Positions 22,396 to 31,924 are shown, counted from the first letter of the stretch. The stretch is DNA of 64,000 nt from an uncultured Methanobacterium sp. (GCF_963665055.1 NZ_OY762015.1:2626501-2690500); one strand, 5' to 3'. The notes: generated by a model not told the origin, from the sequence alone. Translations and numbers: made by a program.

Positions 22396-23403
22396 TTAAT
22401 CCTGTTTAGAAGACTTCAAACCAATGGTGTATCCTTTGATCTCATCCAAAATATCCTTGGCATAGTAGGATGCAAATATTATTCCCAGGGCACTGACCAC
22501 CCAGAAGGATGCTAAACGATCCACCATAGCTATACTTCCGCCCACTGCACTGGGAACTCCGAAAATCACGAACAATCCGGTAAGTGACAGTTCAATGGAA
22601 CCAATACCTCCGGGTAGGGCAGATAATATTCCGATGATGTTGGCCAGGAGGAAGATGATGATAATGGCCACGAAGTTAATTTTAACATTGAAAGCAGCAA
22701 AAACAATGTACAAACGGACACATTCCAGAAGCCAGCTGGCAGCAGTTAACACGAAGACCACAGTCAGATTCTTGAAACTGCTGAATGTTTTAGTGTACTC
22801 GATCATGCTGCGCAGCCCTTGGGTGAATTTATTATATAAGTTCTCCACCACTTCTTCAGAGATGGGTAAAAATCGCACTATGAAATGAACACGATTATAA
22901 ATCCAGATACTGGTATCTTCTCTCCAGTTTATCAGATAAACAACAGCTAAAAGTCCAAAAGAAGCTAAACCTCCCATAATTGCTATTAGTCTTACCTTTG
23001 GAAGTAAACAAGCACATATCAATAATAAAATTGCCCCTATTGCTCCATCGAAGAATCTTTCGGTCAAACCTGCTGATAAACCTTCTGAAAGGCTTATTCC
23101 ATTGATTTTTTTACCAGCAACAGCATTTAAAACCTCCCCTCCGCTGCGCATAGGGGTGAAGTTACCTGCAAAAAGTCCGATGGTCTTGACAATGAAGTTT
23201 TTCTTGAATTCCCAGGGTTGATTTATGATGTAACCCCAACGTAGTGAGCGGATCCAAACCACAAAAAGATGCACCCCGACTGCCAGTAGTATTAACCATG
23301 GATTGGCTGTTTTAATAACTTCCCACATTTTCTGGGGGCCAATCCAAATTATTAGAAGTGCCAGTAACAGGATACTTACCAGGAAAACATAGTACCTTTT
23401 CAA
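22396..23403 (-). CDS. UPF0104/LPG synthase-like membrane protein (flippase-type)
   Basis: A 335-residue protein with about eight transmembrane helices of the lysylphosphatidylglycerol synthase transmembrane/UPF0104 family, with the family's GLFAGNFTPMRSGGEVLNA and SALPGGIGSIELSLTGLF motifs. Members transfer or flip lipid-linked groups; the substrate here is unknown. I chose a TTG at 23403 because GGAGG lies 8 bases before it; a TTG at 23409 would leave only 2 bases. It directly follows the dolichyl-phosphate-sugar synthase gene (stop at 23406), so the two are one unit and probably handle the same lipid-linked sugar. Confidence 0.88.
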   Translation of the reverse strand: MKRYYVFLVSILLLALLIIWIGPQKMWEVIKTANPWLILLAVGVHLFVVWIRSLRWGYIINQPWEFKKNFIVKTIGLFAGNFTPMRSGGEVLNAVAGKKINGISLSEGLSAGLTERFFDGAIGAILLLICACLLPKVRLIAIMGGLASFGLLAVVYLINWREDTSIWIYNRVHFIVRFLPISEEVVENLYNKFTQGLRSMIEYTKTFSSFKNLTVVFVLTAASWLLECVRLYIVFAAFNVKINFVAIIIIFLLANIIGILSALPGGIGSIELSLTGLFVIFGVPSAVGGSIAMVDRLASFWVVSALGIIFASYYAKDILDEIKGYTIGLKSSKQD

Positions 23404-23405
23404 AT

Positions 23406-24083
23406 TCAAATCCTCCGCAGTAATTTGCGCACTAAAAGGCGCAGGGTGAACATCACATAATGCACAACATGTCTTGCGCGCACATAAGACTTTTCATTAC
23501 CATAAATGCACTGTATGGGTCTTTCAGACACTACCAGATCATTTTCTGAAGCCCGACAAAGTACTTCCGATTCATAAACATAATCATTGTAGGGTATATC
23601 AACAAAAAATGGGGCTGCCTTTTTGGATATTACTCTGAAACCGCACTGACTATCGGTGATGTGGTAACCAGTCACAAATCTTATCAGCCGGGTGGTTATT
23701 CCATTGGAAAGACGGCGCTGCAGGGGCATGTGTTGTGGGGGCATGTTCAGGAAACGGGAACCGATTAACAGATCAACACCTTCCATTCCATCCAGGAGGA
23801 GGGGTATGCACCGGGGGTCATGTTGACAATCACCATCCAGAAGAACCATGAGATCGTAATCATCTGAAATGGCACTTTTAAGTCCAGTTTTAATAGCCGC
23901 ACCTTTACCAATGTTTTTTTCATGTTTTAAAACATTTGATTTTGCATTTATTGCAAGTGCGGATGTCTCATCAGTGGATCCGTCATCTACAACTAGAACA
24001 TCCGAATATTTTTTAACACCGTTAACCACATGGGCTATAGTGTTTTCTTCGTTGTAAGCAGGAATAATAGTTATGATTCTCAT
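23406..24083 (-). CDS. Family 2 glycosyltransferase, dolichyl-phosphate sugar synthase type
   Basis: A 225-residue enzyme of the DPM1 type: TIIPAYNEENTIAHVVNGV, VVDDGSTDET, a DGDCQHDP metal site near residue 92 and GSRFLNMPPQHMPLQRRLSN. It would make a polyprenyl-phosphate-linked hexose from a nucleotide sugar. There is no C-terminal transmembrane pair. It is the first gene of a two-gene unit with the flippase-like protein and is divergent (120 bases) from a GT-C-like membrane protein, which would be the natural user of its product. Confidence 0.9.
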   Translation of the reverse strand: MRIITIIPAYNEENTIAHVVNGVKKYSDVLVVDDGSTDETSALAINAKSNVLKHEKNIGKGAAIKTGLKSAISDDYDLMVLLDGDCQHDPRCIPLLLDGMEGVDLLIGSRFLNMPPQHMPLQRRLSNGITTRLIRFVTGYHITDSQCGFRVISKKAAPFFVDIPYNDYVYESEVLCRASENDLVVSERPIQCIYGNEKSYVRARHVVHYVMFTLRLLVRKLLRRI

Positions 24084-24203
24084 TTAAATATCCTGTAATC
24101 ATTAATGGTAATTAACAAGTCTTAATTGAAATTAACAAAGTCAGCAATAATATTATATTATAAATTTAAATATTTTCATTCAATATAAAGTCATGGTGTC
24201 CCA

Positions 24204-25640
24204 ATGAACTGTCCTCAAATATTGCGAGAAAAACCTGTTTTATTACTATTGATCCCGGCTTTAGCCGCATTTTTCATAGCGCTGATTCCCACCCTAAAGT
24301 ATCAGTGGCCATTGGGTGGAGATATTTTTTATCATGTCCATCTGGCTAAACTTTACATGGAACAGGGACTGGTTTACTGGGATCCCTTAACATCAGCACC
24401 ATATGGGCGCCCTATTTTTTATCCCCCTGTTTTTCATTTGTTACTGCTTTCAGTGGGCCTTATCTTTGGGGACATGTTCACGGCAGCCCGGGTTTTACAA
24501 CCGGTACTAACTCTGTTCTTATTTTTATCCTTTGCTTATGTAGCATACAAACTTTACGAAAGTGTCTTGGTAGGGGTTACCGCAGGATTCTTTATATTTT
24601 TCAGTGTTGTTTTCCAGAGATTTATTCTACCTGGCCCGGAAAACCTGGCCCTCATACTGTTTCCCCTGGTAATCTATGGATTCTATCTTTCCACTAAAAA
24701 TAAGAGCTATAAATATGCTTCAATATCCGGTATCATTGCAGGGGTGGTATTTTTAACCCACATGTTATCAGCTTCTTTTCTTGTTTTGGTAACATCTATT
24801 TACGCTATTTTAATTAGTTTAAAGGATAAATCGATTTTAAAATACTGGCTGGTCTTCCTGGTTTCCACGCTCCTGGTGGCATCTATCTGGTGGGCACCAT
24901 TACTACTTAAATATGGTCTTGTTTTCAATTCTGGTGGAGATTCTCCATATATGGTGAGCTTGTTAAGTTACCCTAAATTTTTCGGTGTTTTAACACTCCT
25001 GTTCGCATTTTTAGGTGCTATTGGAATGATTAAAAGGAGATCCAGGCAGGATATCCTGATATTAATCTCTTTAATATCTATTTTACTGGTTAGCAACCTG
25101 AATTACCTGGGAATACCCATCCTAAGTAATCGTTTTTTAACATTTGCCCTTTTCCCACTGGTGGTTATGGCCGGGGTGGGAGTTAACTACTTAAAAACTG
25201 TAATTGCCGAAAAAAACATCTCCCAAAAATTTTATGGTATTTTCATTGCCTGTGTATATGTATCATCGGTTATGATCGGATATTCCATGCTGGCTGATGT
25301 TGATAGTGGTTTTTTATGGTTAAGGGCCTCGGATGGTGAACTGGACATTGCCGAATGGTTCCAGGAAAACGGAGATAAAAAGAGCGTGGTAGTAGCCTAT
25401 AACTTTAGAGATCCGTTTATAGTAGCTATAAGCAGACAACCAGTAGCAACAGGGGGTTATGGTCAGGGAATAGTACATACCCTTGATATTCAGAAGTATG
25501 CTGATGGTGGGATGAATCAATCTGATTACATAAACGATAATGTAGGATATGTGGTTCTCCCTTCAGGTATGAATGCTCCACCGTATACTACACTGGCATA
25601 TAAAAACAACTATTATCAAATATTCACTTTCAACAAATAA
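24204..25640 (+). CDS. GT-C-like multispanning membrane protein, copy A
   Basis: A 478-residue integral membrane protein with about 11 hydrophobic helices and a short soluble C-terminal domain (about 395-478). The first loop carries WPLGGDIFYHVHLAKLYMEQG, whose Asp and His resemble the catalytic loop of GT-C glycosyltransferases such as STT3, followed by WDPLTSAPYGRPIFYPPVFH. GT-C enzymes use lipid-phosphate-linked sugars outside the membrane. The paralogue at 27479 shares both loops and the C-terminal GYF/GYV-type ending. GGTG lies 5 bases before the ATG. The activity is inference. Confidence 0.75.
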   Translation: MNCPQILREKPVLLLLIPALAAFFIALIPTLKYQWPLGGDIFYHVHLAKLYMEQGLVYWDPLTSAPYGRPIFYPPVFHLLLLSVGLIFGDMFTAARVLQPVLTLFLFLSFAYVAYKLYESVLVGVTAGFFIFFSVVFQRFILPGPENLALILFPLVIYGFYLSTKNKSYKYASISGIIAGVVFLTHMLSASFLVLVTSIYAILISLKDKSILKYWLVFLVSTLLVASIWWAPLLLKYGLVFNSGGDSPYMVSLLSYPKFFGVLTLLFAFLGAIGMIKRRSRQDILILISLISILLVSNLNYLGIPILSNRFLTFALFPLVVMAGVGVNYLKTVIAEKNISQKFYGIFIACVYVSSVMIGYSMLADVDSGFLWLRASDGELDIAEWFQENGDKKSVVVAYNFRDPFIVAISRQPVATGGYGQGIVHTLDIQKYADGGMNQSDYINDNVGYVVLPSGMNAPPYTTLAYKNNYYQIFTFNK

Positions 25641-25650
25641 CGGGATTTAA

Positions 25651-25671
25651 GGAGATTAAACTTTAATCTCC
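25651..25671 (+). terminator. Perfect 10-bp inverted repeat after the GT-C gene
   Basis: GGAGATTAAA, one base, TTTAATCTCC. It begins 10 bases after the stop codon and is followed by three or four direct copies of TTTAGTAATCTCCCT-like sequence (25672-25720), whose TCTCC element repeats one arm. Either a terminator hairpin or a binding site. Confidence 0.45.
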
Positions 25672-25876
25672 CTTTAGTAATCTCCCTTTAGTAATCTGCC
25701 TATTTAGTAATCTCCCTATTGCCAATAATTTCCATATTTTTGGGCATAATATAGCATTAATTTTTATATTTAAGCAATTTTAATCATTAATATGCTCATA
25801 ATATTGATCTAAAGATACAGATATCAACTAAATAGATATGAGGGTCACTTTAGGTGTTCTGTTCACGTTAGATATT

Positions 25877-27310
25877 TCAGGTTACTTTAAGCTCTCTCCA
25901 GGAAGATAGGTCCATCAACTGCCCATTTTTATCATTGACATCGGTGTTCATCATCAAAAAGGATACATTCTTAAAAATATTCAGGGGGAGCTTTAACACC
26001 AACATGTTGCCCTGGACTTCAACTGTGGCATTATTTTCAGGCTGGAGGCTGTTAACCGATTTTTTTTCATAGACTGCAGTACCATTTTGAACTTTAACAT
26101 CCAAACGTTTGAACTGTCCATTTTCCAGTAATCGGAAATGGTACTGGTAAATAAGTTCACCATTAATTTGGTGAGTGGAGTTTATTACAATGTAACAGTT
26201 TTCATTATCACGTGTTACTCCCACTGAACTCATTTCATCAGAAGTTTTAAGGGTTTTGGTATTATAATCATACCGTACATCTTCAAATGAAGATGAAGGC
26301 ATTCCTGTCTTTGTAAAATTCGTAGCACTGATTATTTGGGCGTTAACTGTTTGGGGAATAATGAAAAGTTCATTAGTTCGGATGAACGATTTCAAATAAC
26401 CCTTGGTGAGGGAAAGGGGAAGCCCGTAGGAGTTAACGGCTTCTTCTTTTGCTTTTTCTTCATCCGAAGTTAATGGGGTCTCTATCCACTTAATATTCTG
26501 GTTCTGAAGTTCCTGTGGTGGTGTTAAATTGAGAGAAGGCTGATAGTTTGGGGGTGAAGGCCATTTAGTCCCTCCTTTGTGAACCATGTAGGTATACATC
26601 GTTCCTTTGAAGTTGGTTGCAGCTGCAGAATACATTACAAATGCATTGGTGGCCCAGTGGTCATGATGTTCATCCAATCCGTCTGGAGCAATGATAATTG
26701 TGGGTTTAAAATCAGTCATTATCTGTTTCAAGTTTTCCGCAACATTCGATCCAGTGTAAGTGGCATTTGGTTGATAGGTGAAATTGTAGGGAGAATGATC
26801 GAAATGATTGAAGGGTGTGTTGCTTTGATAGGGTTTATCAGGATCCCAGTAATCCTCAAACAGAGATCTGAGGCCAGTATCAGGATAACCCAGAAAAATG
26901 ATGTTACTGTTATTAACCCCCAATTTACTCAGGGCACTGGTAGTTTCCTGGTATCTTAATTCCGCAATTCCAGTGGAATTGCTTTTATTGTTTTTTTCAA
27001 GATACTGAGATAGTTCATCTGGTGTGGCTGCACTGCTCCCGTCAGTCATCACCACTACCATAACAGTGGCATTCAAATCTCTGGCTCTTTTAATCAAACC
27101 TCCCGCAGCAAGTGATTCATCATCTGGATGGGGAGCAAAAACCAGGATTCTATCATTACTATGAATTTCAGGCATTTGGGCGTATCCTGGAGTATTAAAA
27201 TAGGTTAAAAATAAACAGGTTACACTAATAATCATGATTAAACCTAAAACAATTAAAAAGAGTTTTTTACGGTTGGACTGTGGAGAAGATTGAGGTGAAT
27301 TGGTAGTCAT
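25877..27310 (-). CDS. Membrane-anchored PIG-L-family de-N-acetylase
   Basis: A 477-residue protein with an N-terminal signal anchor (about residues 15-36, preceded by basic residues, so the catalytic part faces outside). The PIG-L domain (about 50-300) has the metal motif APHPDDESLAAGG, TDGSSAATPDELS, and DEHHDHWATNAF, the second metal His-containing motif. PIG-L enzymes remove acetyl groups from N-acetylglucosamine-type sugars. A 160-residue C-terminal beta-rich domain (about 315-477) is unassigned. It is inserted between two paralogous GT-C-like genes on the opposite strand, which suggests action on the same surface glycan. Confidence 0.85.
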   Translation of the reverse strand: MTTNSPQSSPQSNRKKLFLIVLGLIMIISVTCLFLTYFNTPGYAQMPEIHSNDRILVFAPHPDDESLAAGGLIKRARDLNATVMVVVMTDGSSAATPDELSQYLEKNNKSNSTGIAELRYQETTSALSKLGVNNSNIIFLGYPDTGLRSLFEDYWDPDKPYQSNTPFNHFDHSPYNFTYQPNATYTGSNVAENLKQIMTDFKPTIIIAPDGLDEHHDHWATNAFVMYSAAATNFKGTMYTYMVHKGGTKWPSPPNYQPSLNLTPPQELQNQNIKWIETPLTSDEEKAKEEAVNSYGLPLSLTKGYLKSFIRTNELFIIPQTVNAQIISATNFTKTGMPSSSFEDVRYDYNTKTLKTSDEMSSVGVTRDNENCYIVINSTHQINGELIYQYHFRLLENGQFKRLDVKVQNGTAVYEKKSVNSLQPENNATVEVQGNMLVLKLPLNIFKNVSFLMMNTDVNDKNGQLMDLSSWRELKVT

Positions 27311-27478
27311 ATCTGGTACCTTTAATTCTTTTCTTAGCTTTACTATAATGAGTGTTAATAAAATTATTTTTAAATTAATCCTGACCTAAGTTATTTATGT
27401 TTAAATCAATAACTTCCAATTAAATACTCTCTAAGTTTACTTTACTATTTACTATTCATCATCCTCACAGGTGTGCTA

Positions 27479-28945
27479 ATGGAATATGAAAAAATAACTA
27501 AAAATAAGTCTGTTCTGTTACTTCTGATTCCTGCCATTCTGGCATTCATCATTGCTCTTATTCCCACTTTAAAGTACCAGTGGCCCTTAAGCTGGGATAT
27601 ATATTACCATGTACACCTGGCCAAACTTTACATGGAACAGGGACTAACATTCTGGGACCCTTTAACCTATGCCCCATTTGGCAGGCCAATATTCTATCCT
27701 CCTCTATTCCATTACCTCCTTGCGGCATTGGCGGCCCTTTTGAAAGTTGATCCCTTCCAGATAGCCAGGTATCTTCAACCAGTTTTTGCATTTTCCCTGG
27801 TTTTATCATTCACCTATGTTGCCCGCCAGTTTTACAACTTAAGAGTGGCCTTACTGGCTGGATTTTTCCTGTTTTTCACATCAGTATTCCACCGGGCTAT
27901 GCTACCATTACCTGAAACCCTGGCCTTAATCTTCTTCCCCCTGGCGGTTTACTTTTACTACTGTGCACTGGAAGGCGATGGTCATATATTTGCGGTTTTA
28001 GGGGGTATTATCGGCGGATTAATGATGTTAACCCATAACTTAACCGGATTAATAATGTTAGGGGTGGTACTGCTTTTCACATTATCCCTCAAACTGCGAA
28101 AGGATGAGGTGGATTACTCCTCATTAGGAATATTCCTGGGATTTACCCTCATAGTGGCTGCTTTATGGTGGGTTCCCCTATTGATCCAGTATGGATACAC
28201 TTTCCACAACCCTCAAGCAGTTCTTCAGGGTCCGGTTGAATATTTAATCATTCTGGCCAAGACATTGGGAGTTCCAGCCCTGATATTTGCTGTTTTATGG
28301 TTAATTATTCGGATTAAAGGATTCAAAGAAAATAGTATGAAAAGATGGGCTGAAAAATTGTCCCGAAAAGATATTTTAATAATTACCTGGACTTTATTCC
28401 TGTTAATATTAAGCAATGCGTATATTTTGGGATTTTCCATACTCATAGATCGAATACTGAATTTTGCAGTCTTTCCAGTGATGATAATGGCTGCACTGGG
28501 CTTGGAATACATCCACACCTGCAGTACCAAACCAAGCTACGAAAAAATATACAAAGTTCTAATTATCATTTTAATCATCTCTGCAGTTTTTTCAGGATTA
28601 TTCTACGCCCTATCTGTAAAACCAATGGTCACTGACTCTCAAAGAGATTTAGCCCAGTGGTTTGTGGATAATGGGGATGGTAAGAGTGTGGTCATGTCCC
28701 TCACTGAAGGCATTGATCCGGTGATTGTCTCGGTATCCAGGCAGCCAGTTTCCACAGGGGGTTACCAGCCGGGTATGGTTAAAGTCCTTGATCGAAACCT
28801 TTACTACAGTGGAAATTTCACAAAAGAAGATGTTAAAAGGGATAATATTGGATACTTTGTAGAACAGTCCCCAATATCTCATCCTGGTTATTTCACCCTG
28901 GTTTACCAGAACAAAGATTATAAAGTTTGGAGGGTAAATATTTAG
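27479..28945 (+). CDS. GT-C-like multispanning membrane protein, copy B
   Basis: A 488-residue paralogue of the protein at 24204, sharing the loop SWDIYYHVHLAKLYMEQG and the following FWDPLTYAPFGRPIFYPP almost unchanged, about 11 helices, and a late ADY/DLAQWFVDNGDGKSVVM then ISRQ/VSRQPVSTGGYQPG region. The close agreement in the first loop and the C-terminal domain suggests duplication with retained function. AGGTG lies 6 bases before the ATG at 27479, preferred over the GTG at 27473. Probably a lipid-linked sugar transferase acting outside; acceptor unknown. Confidence 0.75.
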   Translation: MEYEKITKNKSVLLLLIPAILAFIIALIPTLKYQWPLSWDIYYHVHLAKLYMEQGLTFWDPLTYAPFGRPIFYPPLFHYLLAALAALLKVDPFQIARYLQPVFAFSLVLSFTYVARQFYNLRVALLAGFFLFFTSVFHRAMLPLPETLALIFFPLAVYFYYCALEGDGHIFAVLGGIIGGLMMLTHNLTGLIMLGVVLLFTLSLKLRKDEVDYSSLGIFLGFTLIVAALWWVPLLIQYGYTFHNPQAVLQGPVEYLIILAKTLGVPALIFAVLWLIIRIKGFKENSMKRWAEKLSRKDILIITWTLFLLILSNAYILGFSILIDRILNFAVFPVMIMAALGLEYIHTCSTKPSYEKIYKVLIIILIISAVFSGLFYALSVKPMVTDSQRDLAQWFVDNGDGKSVVMSLTEGIDPVIVSVSRQPVSTGGYQPGMVKVLDRNLYYSGNFTKEDVKRDNIGYFVEQSPISHPGYFTLVYQNKDYKVWRVNI

Positions 28946-29263
28946 ATGAGTAGTTATGTTAATTAATTCCCTCCTTAAATGGGGTACCTATTTAGGTAAT
29001 CCTCTTAAATGGAGTAATTATGTTAAATAATCTATGGGAGTAGTTACGTTAGATAAATCTATTGCTAATACCCATCTAAGCAACAGTTTAAAGCAGATTT
29101 TACATTAATAAAAATACGGATTTAAGACCATATTATAATTAAAACCATATTAATAAGACCATATTTAAAATTAATCAGGTAATTAAATTCATTTGTATTA
29201 TTGAAGTTGCCTTATTGAATTGTATTCAAACAGTTTCACATGAAAATTTAAGGAAGTGCTCTT
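28946..29263. other. Spacer before glmM with degenerate repeats
   Basis: About 320 bases. TTAAATGGGGTA, TTAAATGGAGTA and GGGAGTAGTTACGTTA-type pieces recur between 28970 and 29060, then ACCATATTA-type pieces between 29128 and 29170. GGAAGTGCTC precedes glmM. No gene visible. Confidence 0.45.
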
Positions 29264-30613
29264 ATGAAAAAGTTATTCGGAACATTTGGGGTTAGAAGAA
29301 TTGCCAATGAAGTATTAACACCAGAATTCGCATCAAAACTGGCCGCAGCATACGGAACACTGGTTAAAGGATGGGTTGCTGTTGGGGGGGACCCCAGAAC
29401 ATCCACTCCATTAATAAAACACGCAGTGATATCAGGACTCCTTTCATCAGGATGTCAAGTGGTTGATCTGGGAATACTACCCACACCTGCAGTTCAATAT
29501 GCAGTAAGGAACTACTACGATGGTGGAGTTATAATCACCGCATCCCACAACCCTCCACAGTACAACGGGATAAAATTCGTGGATGAAGATGGAATTGGTA
29601 TTGCTGAAGACATGGAACTTAAGATCGAGGATATGTACTTCAACGAAAACCCAGATAGGGTGGCCTGGGATGAAATTGGTGAGGTAATTACCAATCCTGG
29701 TCTGGTTGATGAATACATTGATGAAGTGATACAGCGTGTGGACCATGATGCCATTAAAAAAGCCAATCTCAAGGTGATAGTAGATTGTGGTAGTGGAGCT
29801 GCCTGTTCCACCACTCCATACATTCTCCGCAAACTGGGATGTGAAATAACCACTTTAAACTGTCAGCCTGATGGTCACTTCCCAGGGAGAAACCCGGAAC
29901 CAACAGAAGATAACCTTCAGGAACTCATAAAAACAGTGAAAGCCACTGGAGCAGATCTGGGAATTGCCCATGATGGGGATGCCGATCGTACCATCTGCAT
30001 TGACGAAAATGGTAGCTTTGTAATGGGGGATAAAACATTCGCCTTGGTGGAAAAACAGTTACTGCAGGAAAATCAGGGAGGACTCATAGTAACCACCGTG
30101 GCCACCTCAACTGCAATTTATGACATAGCCGAGGAGTGTGGGGGGACAGTGAAAGCTACCCGCGTGGGTGACCTTCTGGTAGCCCGTGAACTCAAAGAAA
30201 GCGATGGATTATTCGGTGGAGAAGAAAATGGAGGTCTTATTTTCCCGGACTTTGTCTTAGGCAGGGATGCAGCAATGTCCACTGCCAAAATTGTGGAAAT
30301 CATGGCCCTCACTGGAAAACCATTATCCCAGCTGGTGGCGGAACTTCCTGCCTATCAGTCAGTGAAGATGAAAGTGGAATGTCCTGATGACTTGAAACGT
30401 GAAGTAATGGATAAAATCGCCGCAGATACCAAGGAATTTGAAATTGACACCACCGATGGGGTGAAGATATTCCGGGATGAAGGATGGATTATCATCAGAC
30501 CATCTGGAACAGAACCCATCTTCAGATGCTTTGCAGAAGCTAAAAACACTGATGATGCCACTAAAATGGCAGAATGGGGTATTTCTCTGGTTAAAAAGCA
30601 TTTAGGGAACTAA
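29264..30613 (+). CDS. glmM: Phosphoglucosamine mutase GlmM
   Basis: A 449-residue alpha-D-phosphohexomutase. Catalytic serine is in the ITASHNPPQYNG loop near residue 97, the metal-binding loop is AHDGDADRTICID near residue 238, the sugar-binding loop is GGEENGGLIF near residue 322, and the phosphate-binding loop is RPSGTEPIFR near residue 415. It interconverts glucosamine-6-P and glucosamine-1-P on the way to UDP-GlcNAc, the precursor of the amino sugars used in archaeal glycans and pseudomurein. Its place beside the PIG-L and GT-C genes fits that supply role, though phosphomannomutase activity cannot be excluded. Confidence 0.93.
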   Translation: MKKLFGTFGVRRIANEVLTPEFASKLAAAYGTLVKGWVAVGGDPRTSTPLIKHAVISGLLSSGCQVVDLGILPTPAVQYAVRNYYDGGVIITASHNPPQYNGIKFVDEDGIGIAEDMELKIEDMYFNENPDRVAWDEIGEVITNPGLVDEYIDEVIQRVDHDAIKKANLKVIVDCGSGAACSTTPYILRKLGCEITTLNCQPDGHFPGRNPEPTEDNLQELIKTVKATGADLGIAHDGDADRTICIDENGSFVMGDKTFALVEKQLLQENQGGLIVTTVATSTAIYDIAEECGGTVKATRVGDLLVARELKESDGLFGGEENGGLIFPDFVLGRDAAMSTAKIVEIMALTGKPLSQLVAELPAYQSVKMKVECPDDLKREVMDKIAADTKEFEIDTTDGVKIFRDEGWIIIRPSGTEPIFRCFAEAKNTDDATKMAEWGISLVKKHLGN

Positions 30614-30819
30614 TAAATTTTAAGAAACAATGAAATAAGGAAAAAGAAATAATAAAATAAAATTCTTATTTCTTTATTAGGAACTTTTAGGAACTTCTTA
30701 AGAACCTCTTAGGAACTTACTTAGTGGATTTTTAGGGTGATAATTGGAAACTAATGAAATTGGGAAACTAAAAAAACTAATAATTATTTTTCAAGTAATT
30801 GTTTTTCCCAATTATTTTC

Positions 30820-31020
30820 TTATTTTTCCTTTCTTTTTTGTCCCAGATCATCGAAATAAAAGCCGTAAAATTCGGCACAATATGCACATAATGGGAATTT
30901 TTCGTATCGGTAGCGGCTTCCATCCTCTTTATTCATGTCAAACTTTTTACCACAAGTGTAACAGGTTTCAATTTTTTCAGCTTTTTTATTTTCTTCATTA
31001 TTCTGGATGTTAAACACCAC
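30820..31020 (-). CDS. Small zinc-ribbon protein
   Basis: A 66-residue protein with CYTCGKKFDMN at residue 20 and CAYCAEFYGFYFDD at residue 45: two CxxC knuckles forming a plausible zinc ribbon, with a charged C-terminus. The start is a GTG at 31020 followed by another GTG. There is no ribosome site, but a TATA box (TTATATAA at 31045-31054) lies about 25-30 bases upstream, so the transcript may be leaderless. It runs toward glmM tail to tail. The cysteine spacing favours this frame over the overlapping opposite-strand frame. Function unknown. Confidence 0.65.
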   Translation of the reverse strand: MVFNIQNNEENKKAEKIETCYTCGKKFDMNKEDGSRYRYEKFPLCAYCAEFYGFYFDDLGQKRKEK

Positions 31021-31354
31021 CAGGAATTAGTTTATGGGAGTTAGTTTATATAATCATTCATATTTTGCCCTATTTAATGAATCAGGCACTATTTGCTCAA
31101 TCAGCCCTTATTTAAGCAGTGAATATTGCTCTTTTACAAAATATGGATAAATTTGAGTATTAATTTGCAGTGTGTGAGATGGTATAGTTTATTAAAGATT
31201 GAATACCCTTTAAATTATTCTCTAGATTATTCTTTAGATATATTCCTAGATTAATTCTAATATTTATGGTTTGACCTTAATTTATGGTTTGACTTCAGTC
31301 GGAGTTAAAGGGCAATCGAAAAATAAATTATGAACTCAGTACAGAAATAAGTTC
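31021..31354. other. Spacer with divergent promoters
   Basis: About 335 bases. It holds the TATA box for the zinc-ribbon gene (31045-31054), and an 18-bp direct repeat (ATTTATGGTTTGAC at 31262 and 31280) upstream of the flavoprotein gene. Other pieces (TCTAGATTATTC, CCTAGATTAATTC) are loosely related. No gene visible. Confidence 0.45.
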
Positions 31355-31924
31355 ATGAACAAAAAAAGAAAAATAGCCTGGGGGATTACGGGAAGCGGTG
31401 AAAAACTGGTGGAAACAGTAGAAATCATGCAACAGATGAGGGATGAATACCATAAACAATTTGACATCAGGGTGTTCATATCCAAGGCAGGAGACCAGGT
31501 TTTAAAATATTACAACCTCTCTAACACTCTGGAAACAAAATTTGACAAAACATGGACTGAAATCAACTCCAATGCTCCCTTTCTGGCTGGACAGATTCAA
31601 CTGGGAAGATATGCATTCTTATTGGTGGCTCCAGCAACATCCAATACAGTGGCCAAAATCTCGCTGCGTATAGCAGACACTCTACTCACCAATGCAGCCA
31701 TAATGGGTCAAAAAACTAACACTCCGATTTACGTCATGCCTACGGACTTTAGGGAGGGTATTGTTACCACTAAACTCCCCAATGGTAAGGATCTGGAGTT
31801 GACTATAACTCGTGAAGATGCCGAGCACGTTGAAAAACTGTCAACAATGGACAGCACCACTGTATTCGAAAATCCCGAGGAAATACCAGCTATATTCCAG
31901 AAACATGCTGAAATGCTTAAATAA
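31355..31924 (+). CDS. Archaeoflavoprotein (MJ0208/AfpA-type)
   Basis: A 189-residue flavoprotein of the archaeoflavoprotein/UbiX-like family: the nucleotide-binding start AWGITGSGEKLVETV, a phosphate-binding LVAPATSNTVAKIS near residue 90, and VMPTDFREG near residue 127. Family members bind FMN and accept electrons from ferredoxin; AfpA of Archaeoglobus is the studied example, and a related enzyme reduces dihydromethanopterin. Its specific substrate is not readable. A 104-residue protein gene faces it tail to tail. I kept the ATG at 31355 as the first credible start. Confidence 0.85.
   Translation: MNKKRKIAWGITGSGEKLVETVEIMQQMRDEYHKQFDIRVFISKAGDQVLKYYNLSNTLETKFDKTWTEINSNAPFLAGQIQLGRYAFLLVAPATSNTVAKISLRIADTLLTNAAIMGQKTNTPIYVMPTDFREGIVTTKLPNGKDLELTITREDAEHVEKLSTMDSTTVFENPEEIPAIFQKHAEMLK

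Noticed and set aside
30744..31013. Plus-strand frame opposite the zinc-ribbon gene
   Set aside because: The minus-strand frame has two regular CxxC knuckles and a TATA; this one is its shadow.
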